NCBI GenBank assembly: GCA_964508085.1 | Contig: CAZDTI010000224.1 | Location: forward strand, 1 to 14,144 | Direction of reading: 5' to 3' | Source: CALGLS01 sp964508085 | GTDB taxonomy: Bacteria; Bacteroidota; Bacteroidia; Chitinophagales; Saprospiraceae | Length of the DNA: 14,144 bases | Part shown: piece by piece, positions 12,270-14,144 of the stretch | Layout of the letters: each line of letters begins with the position of its first letter | How positions within the stretch are numbered: position 1 is the first letter of the stretch | Notes under the pieces: model-generated | Told to the model about the DNA's origin: nothing | Database searches by the model: none | What the model saw: only the letters and a program-made list of their open reading frames with translations | Made by a program: the position numbers and the translations under genes

Positions 12270-13109
12270 CTAGCAATCAATATCTATCTGATTCTCATCC
12301 CAGCAGTGCCATTCGGTATCGTTGAATCTTTGTTCGTCTCTTACTCGACCGTCTTTATCGGTTTGATTCCATTCTGCTTCTAATAAATTATCGTTTGAAG
12401 ATTTATAGATGTCATAAGCTCTGTCGAAATCACCGCCTGTGGCATTGTCTACTCGGAATTCGATGTAATCGCCGTTGCTTGAATTATTGGGGACTATGTT
12501 TGTGTATTTAATGGAGGCTTCGCCGCTGCCATTATTTTTTTGGTGCTCTATTTTCAGTAAAGGCTCTGGGTTGTTAGGTCTGTGGTTTAAGGTCCAGGTT
12601 GCTTGAGTCGCGGAGGTAACTCCGGTATACCAGTGAACGTCCTGAAAGCCATTTGCTCTGGATATATACATATCCCATTGTACCTCTTCGGTATCTAAAA
12701 CTTCACCATACAGCTTTGCCGTGTAAGTAATGTTAGCGTCTCCCGTGAAATCGTATTCCCAGAGCCACACCCCATTTCCTTGTGCTTCCGCATTGTGATT
12801 AAAAGCCCCGAAAAAAGCAGCCTTTGGAATCACTAAATTCAGTTGAACCACCGTATTCCATACAAAGATATTAGTTGCTGCGTGAAACCAGTTGAGGTGA
12901 GTATCAGTTCTTGCATCCGCAGCGCCATCTTCCGTTGGTGCAAAGCCGGTTGTATCCACATCCTCGTAATCCGTGAATGGCATGATAAAGGTTTCTGACA
13001 AAGGTAAAGCTGGTGCAACACCATTGTTGGTTTCTACTGGTTCCTTTTCACAAGATTGGAGTATTAGAAGGCTAAAAAACAATATTAATACGACATTTAG
13101 ATTTTTCAT
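12270..13109 (-). CDS. Uncharacterised tryptophan-rich lipoprotein
   Basis: 279 residues with a lipoprotein signal peptide: a hydrophobic stretch ending in LLILQSC, acylation expected at Cys20, followed by EKEP. The mature part has many aromatic residues (LNWFHAATNIFVWN, GVWLWEYDFTGDANITYTAKLYG, VQWDMYIS, VHWYTG, ATWTLNHRP), with alternating patterns that suggest a beta-sandwich or lipocalin-like barrel. The last 15 residues hold the only other cysteines (C269 and C279, WHCWDENQIDIDC), which could form a disulphide. I recall similar Bacteroidota lipoproteins with a WHCWD...C tail but cannot name a function. It is probably attached to the inner or outer membrane. The gene is convergent with the kinase and divergent from the secreted protein to its right. 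Confidence 0.86.
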   Translation of the reverse strand: MKNLNVVLILFFSLLILQSCEKEPVETNNGVAPALPLSETFIMPFTDYEDVDTTGFAPTEDGAADARTDTHLNWFHAATNIFVWNTVVQLNLVIPKAAFFGAFNHNAEAQGNGVWLWEYDFTGDANITYTAKLYGEVLDTEEVQWDMYISRANGFQDVHWYTGVTSATQATWTLNHRPNNPEPLLKIEHQKNNGSGEASIKYTNIVPNNSSNGDYIEFRVDNATGGDFDRAYDIYKSSNDNLLEAEWNQTDKDGRVRDEQRFNDTEWHCWDENQIDIDC

Positions 13110-13252
13110 GACAAAGTTTTTTTTGATTAAAGTAGTATAAACAGTGCGTGTGTTTTCGCAGTATTTATTAATTCAAGTTTGGATCCAATTACGCTTTTAA
13201 TACACAGAGAAATGGAGAGACCCTTAGTGAGGTAGAAAAAAATAAATAAAAA

Positions 13253-13274
13253 CTCTAGCTTAGAAAGGCTAGAG
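13253..13274. other. Perfect hairpin in the divergent region before the reeler-like gene
   Basis: CTCTAGC (13253-13259) pairs with GCTAGAG (13268-13274) around an 8-base loop, 56 bases upstream of the ATG at 13330. It could be a leader-RNA structure or an operator. The rest of the 220-bp gap (13110-13329) is AT-rich and shows no clear promoter box. Confidence 0.4.
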
Positions 13275-13329
13275 AAGTTGTTGAAATCGCCTAACTTCAC
13301 CCCATTATTCAACCAAAAAATCACCTAAT

Positions 13330-14144
13330 ATGTATCTTAAACATTTTTACAAATTATTTATCTTATTACTATTCGCTGTTCTATTTCAGAGTCGATCTGC
13401 GGGGCCAGCCGAAGTTGCAAATTTACAAGTGAGCGGTGCTCCAGGTAGCACAGGAGACATGGGAACCTGTGCCAATTCAGGATGCCATGTTGATGGCGCA
13501 CTCAACGCATCTCTTGAAGTCAGCTTTACCACTACTAGCTCTGAAGCCGTTACGGAATATCAGCCAGGTACGGAGTATTTTGTTGATTTGATGATTTCTG
13601 CAGACCAAACTTTTGCGGGCTCAGGATTTCAAATAATCGCTATGGATGAAAACGAAGAAAGTATTGGAACTTGGAATTCGCTTCCCGGCGCAGCTCAAAC
13701 TTCGGAATTAAACGGAAGAACCTATGCAGAGCATAATCAAAATCTTACGAATGGTCCTACTCTTTGGCAATTGAATTGGACTGCACCAGTAGAAGGGTCT
13801 GGAGCGGTTACCTTTTATGCAGCGGCATTGGCCAACAATAATAATGGCAATACTGCAGGGGACGGGGTAGCTACCACTAACTTTATCATATCCGAATTTG
13901 GAGTTAGCTCAACCAATAATGCAAATCAAGATTTGACAAGCATGCTCATATCTCCAAATCTAATTGTTGATCAGGTTAATGTTTCCGTTTTCTCTAAACG
14001 CTCTGGGGATTTTGACTTGAATATTATTACCACAAGTGGTCAGTTGGTTTATGCTGAAAATATAAACTTGCAAGTTGGCGAAAATCAAAAAAGTCTAGAT
14101 CTTGGTCAATTAGGGCAGGGGCTTTATTTCCTTCAGATACGTGG
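13330..14144 (+). CDS. Secreted reeler-like protein with CX4CH motif and T9SS sorting domain (3' end cut)
   Basis: The 271 visible residues start with a signal peptide (about 1-24, LFILLLFAVLFQSRSAG). The next segment, GAPGSTGDMGTCANSGCHVDGALNA, has the APG...C...CH signature of the choice-of-anchor V/reeler-type domains of secreted Bacteroidota proteins. Here the cysteines form CX4CH (C47, C52, H53) in place of CXXCH, so haem binding is uncertain. A beta-rich domain (about 60-210) includes YFVDLMISADQTFAGSGFQIIA and GAVTFYAAALANNNNGNTAGDG. From about residue 220 the sequence LISPNLIVDQVNVSV...GQLVYAENINL...LGQGLYFLQI fits a T9SS type A C-terminal sorting domain, cut by the window end with probably fewer than 15 residues missing. 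The protein should cross the outer membrane through the T9SS and be released or anchored at the cell surface. Confidence 0.85.
   Translation, partial: MYLKHFYKLFILLLFAVLFQSRSAGPAEVANLQVSGAPGSTGDMGTCANSGCHVDGALNASLEVSFTTTSSEAVTEYQPGTEYFVDLMISADQTFAGSGFQIIAMDENEESIGTWNSLPGAAQTSELNGRTYAEHNQNLTNGPTLWQLNWTAPVEGSGAVTFYAAALANNNNGNTAGDGVATTNFIISEFGVSSTNNANQDLTSMLISPNLIVDQVNVSVFSKRSGDFDLNIITTSGQLVYAENINLQVGENQKSLDLGQLGQGLYFLQIR

Noticed and set aside
13127..13324. Minus-strand 65-codon ORF upstream of the lipoprotein gene
   Set aside because: Low-complexity Phe/Leu/Ser product with no start signal or domain, lying in a divergent promoter region.

Overview
The window looks like chromosomal DNA of a Bacteroidota species, probably from the Saprospiraceae or a related marine/environmental lineage. 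This placement is an inference. Supporting signs are an OmpA-family protein with TPR and PD40 propeller repeats resembling the type IX secretion (T9SS) protein PorE, a secreted reeler-type protein ending in what looks like a T9SS type A sorting domain, a pseudouridine synthase with a basic N-terminal tail, few clear Shine-Dalgarno sequences, and exact matches to the Bacteroidota -7 promoter box TAnnTTTG upstream of dnaB and of a regulator operon. I see no tRNA, rRNA, insertion sequence, prophage or CRISPR array.

Layout, left to right. (1) Positions 1-751, minus: an RsuA/RluB-type pseudouridine synthase cut by the window edge. (2) 752-1053: intergenic DNA with a cluster of small hairpins and a heptamer tandem repeat. 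(3) 1054-3600, minus: dnaB, the replicative helicase, interrupted inside its Walker A motif by a 341-residue intein with a LAGLIDADG homing endonuclease. (4) 3601-4155: a long AT-rich region with three DnaA-box-like sites, two sets of direct repeats and, at its far end, a strong bidirectional terminator. (5) 4156-4824, minus: a secreted coiled-coil protein of unknown function. (6) 5240-7693, plus: the OmpA/PD40 protein, with five internal 33-37-residue repeats. It converges with the next operon across only 10 bp.

(7) 10056-7704, minus: a NatA/NatB-like ABC exporter (ATPase then permease). A 41-codon ORF is packed exactly between the two genes, and a flanking direct repeat suggests the ATPase C-terminus was altered by a small insertion or duplication. 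(8) 10797-10202, minus: a four-helix membrane protein and a 66-residue XRE-family regulator, translationally coupled, with a palindromic operator candidate over their promoter. (9) 11006-11960, plus: a diacylglycerol-kinase-like gene split by a frameshift at a T7 tract. (10) 11961-12269: intergenic DNA with REP-like palindromes. (11) 12270-13109, minus: an uncharacterised tryptophan-rich lipoprotein. (12) 13330 to the right edge, plus: a secreted reeler-like protein with a CX4CH motif and an incomplete T9SS sorting domain.

The gene content is mostly core or envelope functions (replication, RNA modification, export, cell envelope). No classical defence or biosynthetic cluster is visible. The most unusual points are the P-loop intein, the possible DnaA-controlled or origin-like region upstream of dnaB, the operator-controlled membrane-protein/XRE pair, the natA-natB junction and the frameshifted lipid kinase.
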